NCBI GenBank assembly: GCA_009602725.1
Contig: WELB01000009.1
Span: forward strand, 464,466 to 512,775
Length of the DNA: 48,310 nt
Origin: Spirogloea muscicola
Taxonomy: Eukaryota > Streptophyta > Zygnematophyceae > Spirogloeales > Spirogloeaceae
Reading direction: 5' to 3'
Part shown: piece after piece, positions 1 to 12,639 of the stretch
Layout: every line of letters begins with the position of its first letter
Numbering within the stretch: the first letter of the stretch is position 1
The notes under the pieces: generated by a model
The model's database searches: none
Told to the model about the DNA's origin: nothing
The model's input: only the letters and a program-made list of their open reading frames with translations
Made by a program: the position numbers and the translations under genes

Positions 1-335
1 TCCGGCGGATGGTCGGCGTACTTGATCTCTTTTGCCCGAGCGGCGCAGGCGACCGCATACCCAGCCTTGGTGGCAGACTGGGCTGGGTGGGAGCGGTCGA
101 ATGCGTCGGTAGTCACCACGTCCAGAAGCAGACGTGGCCCGCCGGCCTGTGGGGTGGCCACCAGGTCGACGCGACGAGCGTGGAGACCGTCGGCCCTTTC
201 CTGGAGCGGCATGACGCCGGAGTGCTCCGCTGCCACCGCGAAGCCAGCCTCCACCAGGATGCCGTGCATCGCGTCCCGGAGGCGGTCGTGGGCCGCCGTC
301 CTCTCGCCGCCGTGGGAACAGCGCAGGACGTGAGC
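1..335 (-). mobile_element. Retroelement polyprotein fragment, endonuclease-like C-terminal region, cut by window edge
   Basis: Read on the minus strand from about 330 down to 1, one open frame gives a conserved block: HDRLRDAMHGILVEAGF, then RRVDLVATPQ, PRLLLDVV and ARAKEIKYADHP. The second copy at 698-1290 has the same blocks in the same order (VQEAGY, RRLNVVATPQ, PRLLLDVV, ERKKERHYRDHP). This is the kind of region I associate with the end of reverse-transcriptase polyproteins in algal genomes. The D...LLLDVV pattern could be a PD-(D/E)XK-type nuclease core, which is inference. No reverse transcriptase motif is in the window. The fragment starts abruptly at about 335 and runs off the left edge. 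Confidence 0.55.
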
Positions 336-433
336 AGCCAGCTCGCCAGGCTCGGCCCCTCGCTCGCCACACTGGCATTGACGCACGACGAACAAAGACT
401 ACACTACCAAACGCGACATCGGACTAGGGAAGC

Positions 434-645
434 TCAGTATCCGCGAGTGAGCAACATCAGGTCGGAGTAGCTCGTTTCTGTTTTTCGTTGCCGGGAAGGA
501 GGCACCCCGCCGAGACCCAGAGGCGGCGGCCAGAGCACGTCCTGCGCGCGTGTGGACTGCGTGTAGCAGCCTACAAGAGAGAGAGAAGGCGCACGGGGCG
601 CATGAAATGAAAGGGAGGCCAATGCAAGCCAATACACAGTGCAAA
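434..645 (-). mobile_element. Retroelement C-terminal tail, LTRGY-stop copy
   Basis: The minus strand carries the blocks RAGRALAAASGSRRGA and SDLMLLTRGY, with a stop at 434. The same tail occurs at 698 (SDLFVLTRGY) and on the plus strand at 17607 (SDLYMLTRGY). Frame changes inside the fragment show that it is decayed. It lies between two copies of the upstream nuclease-like block, so this corner is a pile-up of truncated insertions. Confidence 0.55.
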
Positions 646-697
646 CTAAAGAAGGCTACATAATACGGAGACCTAAAGTAAGGTGACTAAGGTGACA

Positions 698-1290
698 TTA
701 ATACCCACGGGTGAGCACAAACAAATCTGACACAAGCTGACTTGGGGAGCTGGAGCGCCGCCATGAAAGCCGGAGGCCTGACTTAGAGCGCGCCCTGCAT
801 GTTGATGAAGAGCCAATGCTTGCGAGCGCTGCAAACTAAGCGAGAGCCGCATTCTATAGTATGCAACTAAGGCCTGCGGAATGCTGGAGTGGCCCAAGCT
901 GCCCCCCCCGACTTCGACGACGCGCATCAACCAGACGCGCCAGATGCTGGATCAGGGAGGACCATTTTACGCCGTGGCCTCCGTAGATATCCATGGCACA
1001 CGGATAAAGGTGGTCCCCTTGGGGATGGTCCCGGTAGTGCCGCTCCTTCTTGCGCTCCGCGCTGGACGTGGCCCAGCCAGACACGGTTGACAGGGGTGCG
1101 CAAGCCTTGTAAGCGTTGATCAGTACCACGTCCAGGAGCAGACGAGGCCCACTGCCCTGGGGGGTGGCGACCACGTTCAGACGCCGCACGTATGGCTTGC
1201 GGCGCCTTGAGGAGATTGGCATGATGCCTGACACCTCCATCGCCGGATGATAGCCCGCCTCTTGCACAATTTGGAACTTTGTATTCCTGA
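698..1290 (-). mobile_element. Retroelement polyprotein 3' end, second and longest copy
   Basis: The minus frame runs from about 1290 to a TAA at 698-700 with internal breaks. In order it shows the endonuclease-like block (RRLNVVATPQ, PRLLLDVV), a YRDHP-type block, then LYPCAMDIYGG and SSLIQHLARLVDARRRS, then LQRSQALALHQHAGRALSQ and SDLFVLTRGY-stop. The YPC..GG and LARLVDARRRS part is repeated on the plus strand near 36750-36850. Presence of three blocks in one order defines the 3' end of the family. It is 5'-truncated, as is usual for non-LTR retrotransposons. Confidence 0.6.
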
Positions 1291-1319
1291 GTTAGTCGTG
1301 GGAGGCAGTGCGAAGCGTG

Positions 1320-2290
1320 TAGCAGCTACAAAGGGGCCTGAAGATGCTATGTCAAAGGAATGGACAAGGTCTGGAGGAGCCGGATGGTGCAGAAAGCAAG
1401 GTACTAGGTGCTGAGACGGCAGCAAGGGGACTCTCAGTAACCTCTAGCTCTAGAAAAGAATGAACAAAAGGACGAGAAGGGGCCAGGGGAAGCACTAAGG
1501 AAAACAAGCACAAAAAGAAACTAAGCAGCGACGAAGCACTCATCCGTTTCCAGCGCTCTCAAAGAGCTGGTCCCAAGGGGGCGGGGACTGTGCAAAGAGC
1601 AGCGCTTCCAAATCGACAGCGGGTGGCTGTGAGAGGCCAGCCCAAAGGGACTGGAACAAGGAATTGCTCCCCCACAGAGGGTAGGGGCTGGGAAAGGCCA
1701 GCCCAAAACGAATGGACAAGGTCCGAAGAGCCAGAAGGCGCCAGAACAAGAAACCACACAGCTAGACACGGGACGACCGCAGATGGAAGCTTGGTACCCA
1801 CGAGTGAGCAGCAGCAAGTCGGAGTAACCCGCAACTGGGAAAAAGGCACTCCGCCTAACTTTAGATGCAGCAGCCATAGCACGGATACAAAGGGGCGAGG
1901 GCTGCGAAAGAAGCTGCTCAGTAGCCCCCAGTCCACATCCGCCAATCGGGATGATCAGCAGATGACCAGCAGCAGCTCAGAGGAATGTCCTCCAAAGAGA
2001 GGCAGCGTCTGTGAAAGGCCAGCCCCAAAGATAGGGACAAGGTCAAGGGGGAAGGCCAAAGCCGAGAGCGCATACCACACCGCGAGACAAGCAGCTATCA
2101 TGGACAGCCAGCTAGATACTACCGATCGATTGCCGGCGCAAGTAGCAGAAGGCAATAGTCGCCCGCCGACATCTGGAGGCGGCAGCCTGAAGGCACGACC
2201 AGCATGCAGGCAATTGGGCGCTCTTTGCCCAAGCTGCTGGAGGGGGTCGAGCAACCGAGTCCCACATAACATCTGATGCCCATGGCTGGG
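1320..2290 (-). mobile_element. Cluster of decayed retroelement 3' ends and 3' untranslated repeats
   Basis: On the minus strand, SDLLLLTRGY is followed by CAA instead of a stop at about 1794-1823, so this copy has lost the stop. The sequence GGCCAGCCCAAA, or near variants, recurs at about 1636, 1694 and 2016 and recurs again at 36665, 37246 and (inverted) 13325, 17846 and 37055. A 25-base piece near 1325-1350 matches 13256-13282 in the opposite orientation. No host gene is visible here. Confidence 0.5.
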
Positions 2291-2772
2291 CTAGACGATC
2301 CACTGGCCCCCGCAGCAGCTCGCAAATCCTGACACATGAACGCCCCTCACTCCTGAACCCCGACCCCTAAATTACCCCCCCTCAAACCACTCCCACACGT
2401 TGAAGACGAGCAGAGTCTCGCTCAGCTGGATTTCTTGATAAGCATGTCCCTCCAGCCTTAGAAGCCACTTGCATTGTGCCGTCACCTTCCACACTCGTGG
2501 TGGCAAGCCTCACCATCGAGATTTTTAGTGTTCCTCACAATGGTCCTTAATGAGGGGAGCTTGTCATCAGCTGCCGGTCAAGAAAGCGGTCATGGTCATA
2601 GCCCCAAGCCTTCCTCCAATTACCACCCTTGCATCACCAAATCTCAAGCCCTCCGTATCAAATCTATTCACTGAAAGCAATTTTGGCTCGTGGCAAAAGC
2701 ATTGCAGAATGTGCTGCACGGTGCACCCCCCACAGAATACGTAGTGAAGGTAAGCTGGTTAGATGCACGGCT
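2291..2772. other. Intergenic, no feature recognised
   Basis: This stretch lies between the repeat cluster and the 3' end of tRNase Z. It probably holds the 3' untranslated region of that gene. I see no other coding signal, RNA gene or repeat in it. Confidence 0.5.
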
Positions 2773-5700
2773 TCAGCTTGACGCCGTCAGAGCTGTAGGA
2801 ACCTCCGCACCTGATGCCCTATGATCCAGAGGCATAGCGTCTCTTAAGTGCACAGGGACCACCATGTAGTCTCTCGCCGCAACCACCGCCTTGCTCTGGA
2901 ATGATGCCCTGGCTGCTTCCACCATGTCCTGAACTGTCTCCTCCGTCTGCTTCTGAGCGGCCGCAGCACACAATGCTTCGTAAGAACCCAAGAGTTGCAT
3001 CCCAAGCCACAAGTAAGAAATGTGAGCAACCTTGACTCTGTTGGCCCCAGCGGCCTGACAGCGGCATGTTGGCATAGATGTTGGCATAGGCACACAAGAG
3101 CTTGGCTAAAGGAAGGTGAGGCCTGGCACACGTGCTCACATTGGGGCTGTATAGAGCACCCTCCACTCTCGAGCTGAAGTGGGTGAGCACCAGCTGCTCG
3201 GCTTCCAGCAACCGAGCGAAGTGTCCAGCCATTGCTGCAAAGAAGGGGCCATGACTAGGATCTACTGAGTGACAGGCTGCAAGCTTGAACGAACTGGTGC
3301 AGTGCACCATGAGTGGCAGTATTGCAGTGACTTGTGCATACCAGTGCTTGTACACATGCTGCATAGCAAAGTTGCGTGGACAGGGAGAAGTACACTTACA
3401 AGCCGTGGAGTGCATGCGATGAGAAGCTTCAGAAGCCAAACTCTCGCCCAGTGTGGCCTCGTGGACTAGCACGTCTGCTCCCCGGCCTTCCGCAAACAAG
3501 CTGCTCGAGTCGCAAGTATCTCCTAGTATGACTGCACGGCAGAAGAGGTAATGATTTTCCAGCATTGCAGCACTAAATCACTGCTGACGTGGATATTCAG
3601 AACTGTATCCTGCTAACAGAGAATTGCCCCAAGTGGAGGCGAGCATGAGTTCTTGAATGCTGGAGCAGAAGCACAAACTGCTATCGCTGCAGCTAGTCAA
3701 TGAGTTGCTGCCTTTCACCTACTCGACGTCCTCTTCGAGGAGACCCCAGGACCTGAGCAGGGGTCACCTGCAAGTATAGTCTCATCGAGACATTACTGCC
3801 AGCTGTAAGAAATGATGTGATGCTGTGACAGTGTTGTTTTGTGACAAACAAGGTAATGTGTTATGCTGGGCAGATGGGCAGGCAATCGGATTCATACAAC
3901 TCTCCCATTGTGGAGCACGATGTTGTGACCCTTTTGGAGCTGCGCGTATGCTGGCCCAGGAGGTACCCGTAGCTCCTGAGCTTTCTCAATGGAGAATCTG
4001 ATAACCTCCAGCACGCGACAACCCTTCTCAGAGACATGATCTGCAAATGCCACTACAAGCCACTGCAGCACATACAGAGCAAGTGAGCTGGGGACAGGCA
4101 TTGCACGTAGGCTGCGGGGCAAGCATCGCAAGCGACTGAGCATGAGCTTGCTCTGAGCTTTTTGCTGGTCATCTGGGCGTAACACTGTAATCTGCTTGGC
4201 ACGCAGCGACTGGCTTAGAAGATAGTTGCGCAGTCATCGCCCCAGGGCAAGTACCTGCCAGGTCGTGTCTGCTCAGAGACGACGAATCCCCAACAGGGGA
4301 TGCTGTGCCGGAGGAAGCCTGCTCTCACAACATACTGCTCGTCCTCGTACCTGGCAAGCCGGCAGCAGATGCAATCCGTGGTTCAGAGGAATCTTCTGCT
4401 CCTTCGATCCTTGTTCAGTAGTGGCTGATAGAGCACATCCTGCTCTTTAGCTCTTCACATACTTCAATGAATACGGGGTTGCGCTTGAGCCACTTTTGCG
4501 GACTCACAGATCCCAGAGGCCATCACTGGAGCATGGAATGTCATCCCCTGGCAATTCATCCCTGTGCAGATTCACAGCCTCGTCACGTCCCGCGCGCCAG
4601 CTTCTGCGTCCGTGGTCCTGCTTGAGAAAGGCAGGCGAGAGCTCACAGATGAGCTTTCTACGAAAGTGGCCAGACCTGGCAACCGTCGAATCTCATCGAC
4701 AAGCAACGAGCTGCACGTGACAATAAGCACAGTGCAGACCTCTCGGAGGATGAGCTCGTGTACAGAGTACTTGGGCCGGATGCTGGCTTCTGCCACTTTC
4801 AGAGTTGTGCGTATCCAGTGCCTGAGGCCCTCGGGCCCATATATCTCCACAGGTGGCCTGTCGCTCGATGCAGTGTGGCTGATCATGCACAGCAATCCTG
4901 ACAAGAGCTGCAAGATCTCAGGACGATCTATCTGCACGGGCTTAGGATGAGCCAGCACCTAAAGGCTGCATGCAATGTTCTTACGTTGGAATTGGCAATT
5001 TGATATAAGAAAGAGGGAGAAGGGAAGAGCAGAGAGGCGAGCAGCGTGAGTCATGCTATGAGTTGCACCTGGTAGACCAAAGAGCTGGCGAGCCATCACC
5101 ATGGCAGAAACACATCAGGAGTGCATCAGCAGTCGTCCTTGAAGCGTGGACTCTCAATCCTATTGTCGGTCTTGAAACTGATTCCTGAATCTGTGAACTA
5201 GGATGCTCGATTAAGCATGCGATGCACACCACTCTACAAGGCTGCCGAAGGCATGCAAACGCCACAAGCGCTCGCAATGAGCTTGCCCCTCACATGGTCG
5301 CCATGCGTGTGGGAGATGAAGATGCGGTCGATACTGCGGGGCCGGAATGGCGCCTGAGCCATCTGACGTTGGACGCCTTCTCCACAGTCAAAGAGAAAGG
5401 TGGTGCCGGCTGGTGGCAAGACAAACATATATGTCATGCAGGACATCAAGAAGAGCCTGAAAGAGAACAATAAATCCTGGACCATAAACTCTGGCCTCCT
5501 GAACCCTAAGACTCCAGCATATTGCCGGCAGCTGACAGGAACGTCCAGTGGCCCAGCAACAGGGCCACTGGAAGGCAGCAGCTTGCAGGTCCTTCAAGCA
5601 GTGTAGGCTTGCCAACGATTGCTCGAAACTGGGGTGCTAAGTGGGGCAGCCTATGTGCTAATAAACGTCAAGGATCAATGATACTGGCATGACTTGCTGG

Positions 5701-5865
5701 ATAAATGCCTCAACTTCTGCATCTTGCAAGCACCCATACACAGTCCAAGGTGGCGGTTACCATGTCATATGGCTGCAGTGCTTTACCGAGGCACAGGGCC
5801 ACGCAGGACGAGTTGCGGGACCGCGTCGGGATGGACGCCGAGGTGCCGAGGAACACGAGCTCCAT
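2773..5865 (-). CDS. TRZ: Ribonuclease Z (tRNase Z, short ELAC1-type)
   Basis: Metallo-beta-lactamase endonuclease that removes tRNA 3' trailers. Proposed exons (minus): 5787-5865, 5294-5409, 4740-4907, 4504-4547, 4255-4350, 3898-3997, 3719-3767, 3400-3531, 3140-3234, 2773-2952. Together they give 352 residues, close to the roughly 360 of ELAC1. Visible motifs: FLGTSASIPTRSRN at the N-terminus (PxKxRN-like), DCGEG at 34-38, the metal-binding HTHGDH at 60-65, YGPEGLR, VPPGPAY, ILGDT at 219-223, HEAT at 241-244, an HST loop, and LTHFSSR near 278-284. All junctions are GT-AG and keep phase. The small exon 4504-4547 is the least certain. The chosen ATG starts right at the conserved domain, so a targeting peptide could lie in an upstream exon. 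Plants have short tRNase Z in cytosol and chloroplast; which applies here is not shown. Confidence 0.88.
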
Positions 5866-6096
5866 GCCCTGGAACTGCCGCGGCGTCGCCACCGGCTGCC
5901 TGCTGCGCGGCTGCTGGGCTGTCCACACCCCAACGCCGCCGCCACTGGAGTGTTCAGTATCATAGAAAACAATGTTCGACACGTGAACCCCTTAAGCATA
6001 GCCAGCCTCAGACTCTCACAACTCCAAATGACCATCTTAGCTGAAATGGTTTAGCATTTGGCCTTCACACGTCTCCATGATGCGGTGCTTCGGGTT

Positions 6097-6590
6097 CTAA
6101 CCATGTCCGTCGGGCATGGACGTCCTCGCCAGCAGGGGGCCGGCGGGAGCGCCGAAGGCGCGGGAGCGGCCGAGCGGCTCTCCCTGCAGCGGCTGCCGGC
6201 TCCGCGACAGCCGCCGCAGCAGCGCCGCGGCCAAGGGGCCGGCCCTCCTCATGCCGCTCGCAGACGCCACGACGTTGCCACGACCTCCTCGAGGCCCATG
6301 CGGCAGCTCCAAAGCGCTGCCTTCTGCTGGCGTCCCGATCAGGACGCCGCTAGCTCGGCCTCGGGAGTCGCGAGATGAGGCGAAGCCAAGGCCTTGCCCA
6401 GGAACTGCGCGCGCTCCACTCCATGTCCAGAGCCGCTGGCCACGGCGCCTCCGCCGCGCCCGCAGCGCGCGCTCGCATGTCAGCGCTCTGCCGTGCCGGC
6501 GAGCATGGACGCCCGCTCGCCGGCGGCGGCGCACCTGGCGGCCTGCAGTCAGGCGCCCGCCATGGCGTCCCCGTCCTCGCTCGCACTCGC
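6097..6590 (-). other. GC-rich Arg/Ala/Ser-rich open stretch upstream of tRNase Z
   Basis: Two overlapping minus-strand frames stay open here (6097-6534 and 6350-6586), both rich in Arg, Ala, Ser and Pro. The stretch is 230 bases upstream of the first recognised tRNase Z exon and on the same strand. Such composition is typical of algal organelle-targeting exons, but also of any GC-rich DNA. I found no splice chain that I would defend, so this is only a candidate 5' exon region. Confidence 0.25.
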
Positions 6591-6599
6591 CAGTAAAGG

Positions 6600-7157
6600 A
6601 TTGGCGGTGCAGTGACTACTACTCAGTGGCAGTGTTACCAGTGTCATCTTCTACCAAGAGCCAAGTTCTAACGAACCATTGTGAAATGTAGATTAACTAG
6701 AGACTTCTACGGTACTTTGCTGCGTATAACTACGTTACATCTATTCTAGCTCGTGACTATCTTATGACATCTAAATACACTGATAAAACTCTTTGCAAAG
6801 TCACTACCTTGTGCCCAAGTACTCAGACAGCTACAATCAGGAACATGAGGTCGGCTCAAAGAATCGCTTCCTGCCAACTTTTTCACGTCTCAGAGAAACA
6901 TCCACTCCTGACACATCCACGCCCGTACATCTAAGTCCTACAATCACGCCCCTAACTTTGCCAAATTAGCAAATTACCTGGTGCAACTTGCATCATTCGT
7001 GACAATCACTCGGCGAGGGAGTGTGCCCTTCATGCTCATACCGAATGCTCTCATTGAGGAGGCACTGTGTGTATGATCTGCTAGGATGCTACTCAACTGC
7101 GCAACATCCTTGGAAGAGAACCGTGGCAAAAGGTCCGACGCTCTACTGGACATAATC
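6600..7157. other. Intergenic, AT-richer, no feature recognised
   Basis: The composition drops sharply in GC compared with the preceding block. It lies downstream of the DRP1 stop codon and is likely its 3' untranslated region and spacer. I see no open frame with family similarity. Confidence 0.5.
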
Positions 7158-10100
7158 TCACTTCGCCCATGCTACAGAGTCTATCTCATCACGTGCCGTT
7201 TTCAACAGATCAAGCCGCTTGAAAGCTGCTTCCCGTCGAGCCATCACTGACGGGTCCTCATCCAAAAGGGCAGCAAGATCCTTACCCTGCGTCCATGCGA
7301 CAGCCCAATGATTACCACATCCAAAGCAGAAAGCTAATCTCTTCCTTGAGCTATTCTCATTGACAAACCGCAGCATATCCCCACTGGGTACTATCTTATG
7401 ATCTGCTTGCTTCTGGACCATTCATGCAAGTGACATGTCCTGGCTCTAAGCTATGCAGGCTGTCATAATCAGTCAAGCAAAACACAACCTGTAGTTGTAT
7501 CTCTAGTGGATATACAGCCCAATGGGACCAGGTTGCCCGATGCTTTGCATAGCACACAAAGAAGCTCCAAGATTGGGCACAACACTTCAAGGCAAGAGAA
7601 AGGCATGACATGCTTCTTTACCTCAGCCCGCCCCACCGTGGCGTAGAAGTGGTCTAAAAGTGATCGCTTGGCTTCCCGCACCTGAACATCAGCTTCATAT
7701 GTTACTGAGGTTGCAAGAGGAGCATAGACACACAAAGTTAATACTCTGATGCTCCACTAACTGACACTTGGCAGCAACATCCGGGTAATAATGCTGTTGC
7801 TCTCACCCCTCAATCAGATCAACACCTTGCTAGAATTGCTGGTGCCAATCTACTCCACTTCAGTATCCTTGCGAAGTGTTGCAAGCCGATCAAGCCAGAT
7901 CGGATTCCAGCATACCTGACAATGCACTACAGACTTGGGGATGGAGTTCCTCAGCCCCTCCATAACCATGCCAACATAAGCAGCGACATTGGACCCTGCA
8001 CAACGGTGCCTCTCGAGCCTTTATTGAGAATCGATTATGTGACCTGGAATCTACTTGCACAGTGACCACTGACCATGAAATGATGACTTCAAATCCATGT
8101 AGCTAGATGCTTCATGAAAGTAATAAAAACTTCTGCATGAAGAAGCGGAGGTAGAATAATCACTAAGGTGCACCAAAGGATGGCACTCTCACCTATCCGC
8201 TTCAAATGCATGTCGCTATACCGATCAGCACCCATGAGGTTGCTCAGGAAATTTCCTTTCGGTTGCTGTTGCTCCTTCTCATCAACCATGGTGGGTAAGC
8301 GGCGAAAGAATTCCACAGTCAAATAACTCGTCTCCATCTCCACAAGGCGTATAGTATACTTCCTACTCTCCTCCCGGTATTTCTCAAGTGCCTGAGTTGC
8401 AGCTGACAAAAGCTCTGCCTGCAAAGTTGGAAACCTTTGTAGCTCCTGCAGAGATGCCAGCCAATATCTAGAATGTACATGGTGCCAGTTTGATCACAGA
8501 CAAAAGCAACAAATACGAAGCGCCTTCTTCAATCTACTTTCTGGGGAAAGATAACCTCACAAAGTTGGCAGCAAAACTCACAAGCTAACCTTATCAAGCT
8601 GCAAGCCTGCAGATTATATTAAACAGTCAAAGTCCTATCACACTGCGCGCTGCTTAAGCAGCAATATTCTCTCTTCTATGCTTCTTCTATAAGATAATGC
8701 CAGATAAGAAAGTGCGATGACTATAGCTGGCAAAAATGGAGCTAGTCTGTACTTACCTTGGTTTCTACCATGGATTGCCTAATAAGATCTCGAAGGATGA
8801 CATGGACCTGCAAAACGACACACACAGCTGGCAATTGGGAACAGGTATCTGCATCGTGAACACGTACTTAAGCCTGGGTCCACTAGGGCAGACCACTATC
8901 AAACGACAGTCACAACATGAGCTGCGCTTGCTGGCCAAGAGCCAGCTTCAAGACCAAGTCCAAGGGTGGTAAAAGTCAAGTACCTCGTCAACAACAGCTT
9001 CAGCTGGGCCCTTGAACATGAGCAGGGCCCCCTCAATCAGCCGACGATATCCACTCTCAGGAGCTATGAGATGGGGTTGGTACCCATCAGCTTCAGCTAC
9101 CACCCTTCGCACATCTGTCACCATTCCGATCCTTGTGAGAACCAAGGCAGTCAAGCAGATACAAGGTGTGAGCCACTCTTCCTCTTACGAAGCAGTATTT
9201 GTACGCAATGCAGGCCATGCCTGCAATTGGATAAACGATTGGGACAACAAAAATTTTGCAACCTAGTCATAGGCTCAGTAACGCACTCTGCATAGAGAGG
9301 TGTTTGTCGAAAGGGAGCTTCTTGAGGGCAGCCGGTAGCTTGTTGTCAAATACAGAGTAGACTTTCTCACCGCCTGGCCGCCTGCCCGATAGCAGTCCAC
9401 ATGCAATCCAGCAGCGACCAGATTAGATTGTATTTACAATGACAAGAGGGCAAGCCCCAACGGGTGCTTCAAGTCAATAGTTGCGGCAACTTGTCATGTA
9501 ACATCTTGCACTGCAGGGACATTGACGGACGAAGTTCTCACCCTCCATCAAGATGATCCTTGAAGATGTAATCAAAAGCCCTGCACATCTCCAAAACAGT
9601 ATACAATTGCGCCTGCAGACAACATGGCCCTGACTGTCAGCCAAAGATGAAGAGCAACTATTGCCACATATCAACTACAGGTACACGGTAGAAGCCACCT
9701 AGCAAGTAGGGCAGTACGTGCTTCTCACAGCATGCAGAATCTCAGAAGGCTAGCTAGTGGAGTCAATGCTGCTATATGAACTTACCCCTGCATCTACACC
9801 AATTGGCCTTCCCAACTGATTCATTTCAGTCTCAAGTTCCTCAATGTTGTTATTGATCAGGGCTTGTATACTGGGAATGCGAGCCTTGATGACAGCTTCC
9901 AAGTGCTGCCATATAATTTGCATTGTCCAAGTCAATAGCACCTCAGAGCCGAGCAGGTCAAGAAAGAGATGATCAATTTCAGCTGACTGTTGTGATAGAT
10001 TTGTCAACTTTCAAGCTCGCTTGATATGGGACCAGTGCTTACTTTGCTCAGCATCTTTGCCAGGTACTCAGTACCCATTCGTGAAGCAAGATGGGAATAG

Positions 10101-12637
10101 TCTGGGCTTGTTGCAAAGTACTCCCGCTCGCGACGGCGAGCAGCCATCATGTCCACATTGCGATTGATGTCAGCTTGAGACCTATTAACGACTCCAATCC
10201 ATTCATGCTGCAGCTTGTAGGAACGCCCTTCCAGAACCTGCAGACACCAATATGAAATACAATTTGCTACAAATACTTTCTCAAATTGTTCTCAGCCGCT
10301 GTTCTTGCCAGTATGTGGGCATCTCTACCAATACGCAGTGGCTAGTGGCGTGTTCTAGGGTGTAGGGGTGAACCTACATCCAGAGCATTGGTGCCTTTGT
10401 CCATCAAATCCAACTTTGTGAGAACTCCCCATGTCCGCTCTCCTGCACGTGTTGAACAGGGACAATGTCATGTCTGCAGGCTCTACAAGAAAAAAACTCG
10501 TTGCATCAATCACCTTTCTCTCAAAAAGTCCAGTGCCAATGCTGTCGGATTGCCTCCCACAGTCCTCCACTCTTCAAGTGTCAAGAATACAACTAACACT
10601 TTCAACACCACTGACATTGGTCACCTGTTGGATCCACCTCCCGTGATAGCTTCATGGCGTCTGATGTTGCAATGTCCTGATTAGCTGGTGATATGCCAAG
10701 AATGATTGTATTGGGCTGGCGGCACAAAGCACAAGATTTGAGCATGAAACTTCAGTGCCACCTATTATGCCCAGCCTGCCTGTTCCTGCAGGTTGCTGTC
10801 AGCTGCCCTCACACATAAGCACTTCATGCTTAGAGTCCTGAAGTAGACTAGCTCCTGACCTGACATCAGTAACCCTGACGCAACACTTGTCATTTGCTGC
10901 CAGCTGCCCCTTGCTGTCCAAGTTCCATATTCACGAATAGCTAATATACACCCTAATATGCCTCAATGAGTAGCTACTTCTCCTTCTCTTCCAGTTGTGC
11001 AAATGTCCTCCACCAGTTGTACACAGGACCCCTCAGCCTCGACAGCTAGGACTCACTCATGTAGGACCCGCAACAGACTCCTGCTTTTCTTCAAGTCGTG
11101 ATTTTGATGGGCTCTGTCTTACCTTCTGAACGTAGCTGTGCACCATGGTCTCAATGTCCCTCACAATACTGTCTGGCTGCCCATCTGCCAAACGAACAAG
11201 CTGAGTCAATGAAAACGTACCCTCCATCCCACTATGACAGTCAGTTGTTGGTGAAATGTGATGCTTTGTCAGCCGCTAGCATAAGCAAAGAGCAATGCAT
11301 GCTAAGGAAGTGGGTCGTACTGATTGATAACACCCTTGAAATCGGTCAATCGAACCCTAATGTCAATGCAGTACAATAGGAGGTAAAGAAGAAGTCGCTT
11401 GGCAGCCATCACATTACCTACGGCAATCTTGGTCAAGCCAGGAAGGTCGACCAATGTGAGATTTACCACTGCACATGCATGAAAAGTCAAATGTCAACCC
11501 CTCAGGCAAAAATAGGTCAAGTTCCCTGGCTGTGTTCCAGTATCACCCACTTCCACACTCACTGCCATATTTGCCAGGAATTGAGGCTATACATATCTTA
11601 CATCTGGTGTGAGACTGCAGAAATGTAGGGTTGCCCCAGAAAAAGGTTGGGTAAACAGAGACACATAAACAGACAGGTAGGAGTTTGGCACAATCACCAT
11701 TTGGGGAGTGGATGCTCAGGTGTATAGGAATGGGCGAAATCTGCTTGCTTTTTCCAGTTACTCTGTCAGTCTCATCCGCTATTTCCTTCCGAACAGCATC
11801 TGCAGCAAGCACGCGGGAAGGCATGAAACTCACGCTTCAGACAATTATCAGGACAGCCTCCACAAACGTGCATCAACCCCTGTCATTCTGCAGTGATTGT
11901 GGCACTGATTCAACACTATCTTCAACTTAGAGCCAGGTCAACCATAATTAAGGACTGTGCAAATAGGACTTACTGAAATCGGTGTAATTTTTGCCGGGCT
12001 GATGTAGGAACTCTGCATATTCCTGGGTGTTGGCTGCAGTCTTGTGCAACTGAAGGACCAGAGGCCTTCGCGTCACAATTCCTGAAGCAGACCACACAAG
12101 CGAGCTGGACGAAGTGAGGCGCATGTGATGCCGTAGTGCTGCGTGTTGCTAGCTTGAATTTGAGAGGCAGGCACTGGTAGCTTGTGTCAGCTGCTAAATC
12201 TCCTTCTCCATGGCCTGTGTCCAACCAGAAGGCTTCTGTGTACCTGATCCTCTTGGCAGGAAGTCCTTTCCAACTATGCTCTCAAGCACGGATGACTTGC
12301 CAGAGCTCTGTCATCGTGGAGCAACAGCGCGCGAGGGAAATCAGTCACAGTGCACGACCCCGGCTGCTAAGCCCAGCACCAGGGCAGAGCTCCTGTGCAG
12401 ATCTGCCGTCTAGGTCTGAGCCTCGCTTCTGAGGCGTAAGAGACAAGGCCAGAGAATCTGATCGCGGTTTCGAGCGAGGCCGCGTTGCCGCAGCCGCATC
12501 ACCTGGCCTCCCACAACGGCCACAGATGGCAGCTGCTCCCACAGCGTGGGGAGGGCGCCATTCTGGTCCCCGCCGTAGTCGCCCAGGACCGTGCAGGCCC
12601 GCTGCAGCCGGTTCACCAGTTGGATGAGGTTGTCCAT
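7158..12637 (-). CDS. DRP1: Dynamin-related GTPase, DRP1 (phragmoplastin) class
   Basis: Membrane-fission GTPase; plant DRP1 proteins act at the cell plate and in endocytosis. I could chain 18 exons (minus): 12503-12637, 12244-12307, 11974-12081, 11698-11799, 11418-11468, 11123-11184, 10625-10715, 10378-10442, 10043-10237, 9786-9905, 9542-9612, 9287-9381, 8984-9114, 8757-8807, 8193-8445, 7916-7995, 7622-7681, 7158-7286. All are GT-AG and in phase, giving 620 residues (plant DRP1A is about 610). Motifs: N-terminus [17 protein letters not shown]-loop GGQSSGKSS split by intron 1 at residue 45, DLPG at 144-147, TKLD at 213-216, middle-domain block [13 protein letters not shown], and a C-terminal GED with [11 protein letters not shown] and ending DSVAWAK. 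There is no PH domain and no proline-rich tail, as in DRP1. Confidence 0.95.
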
Positions 12638-12639
12638 GG

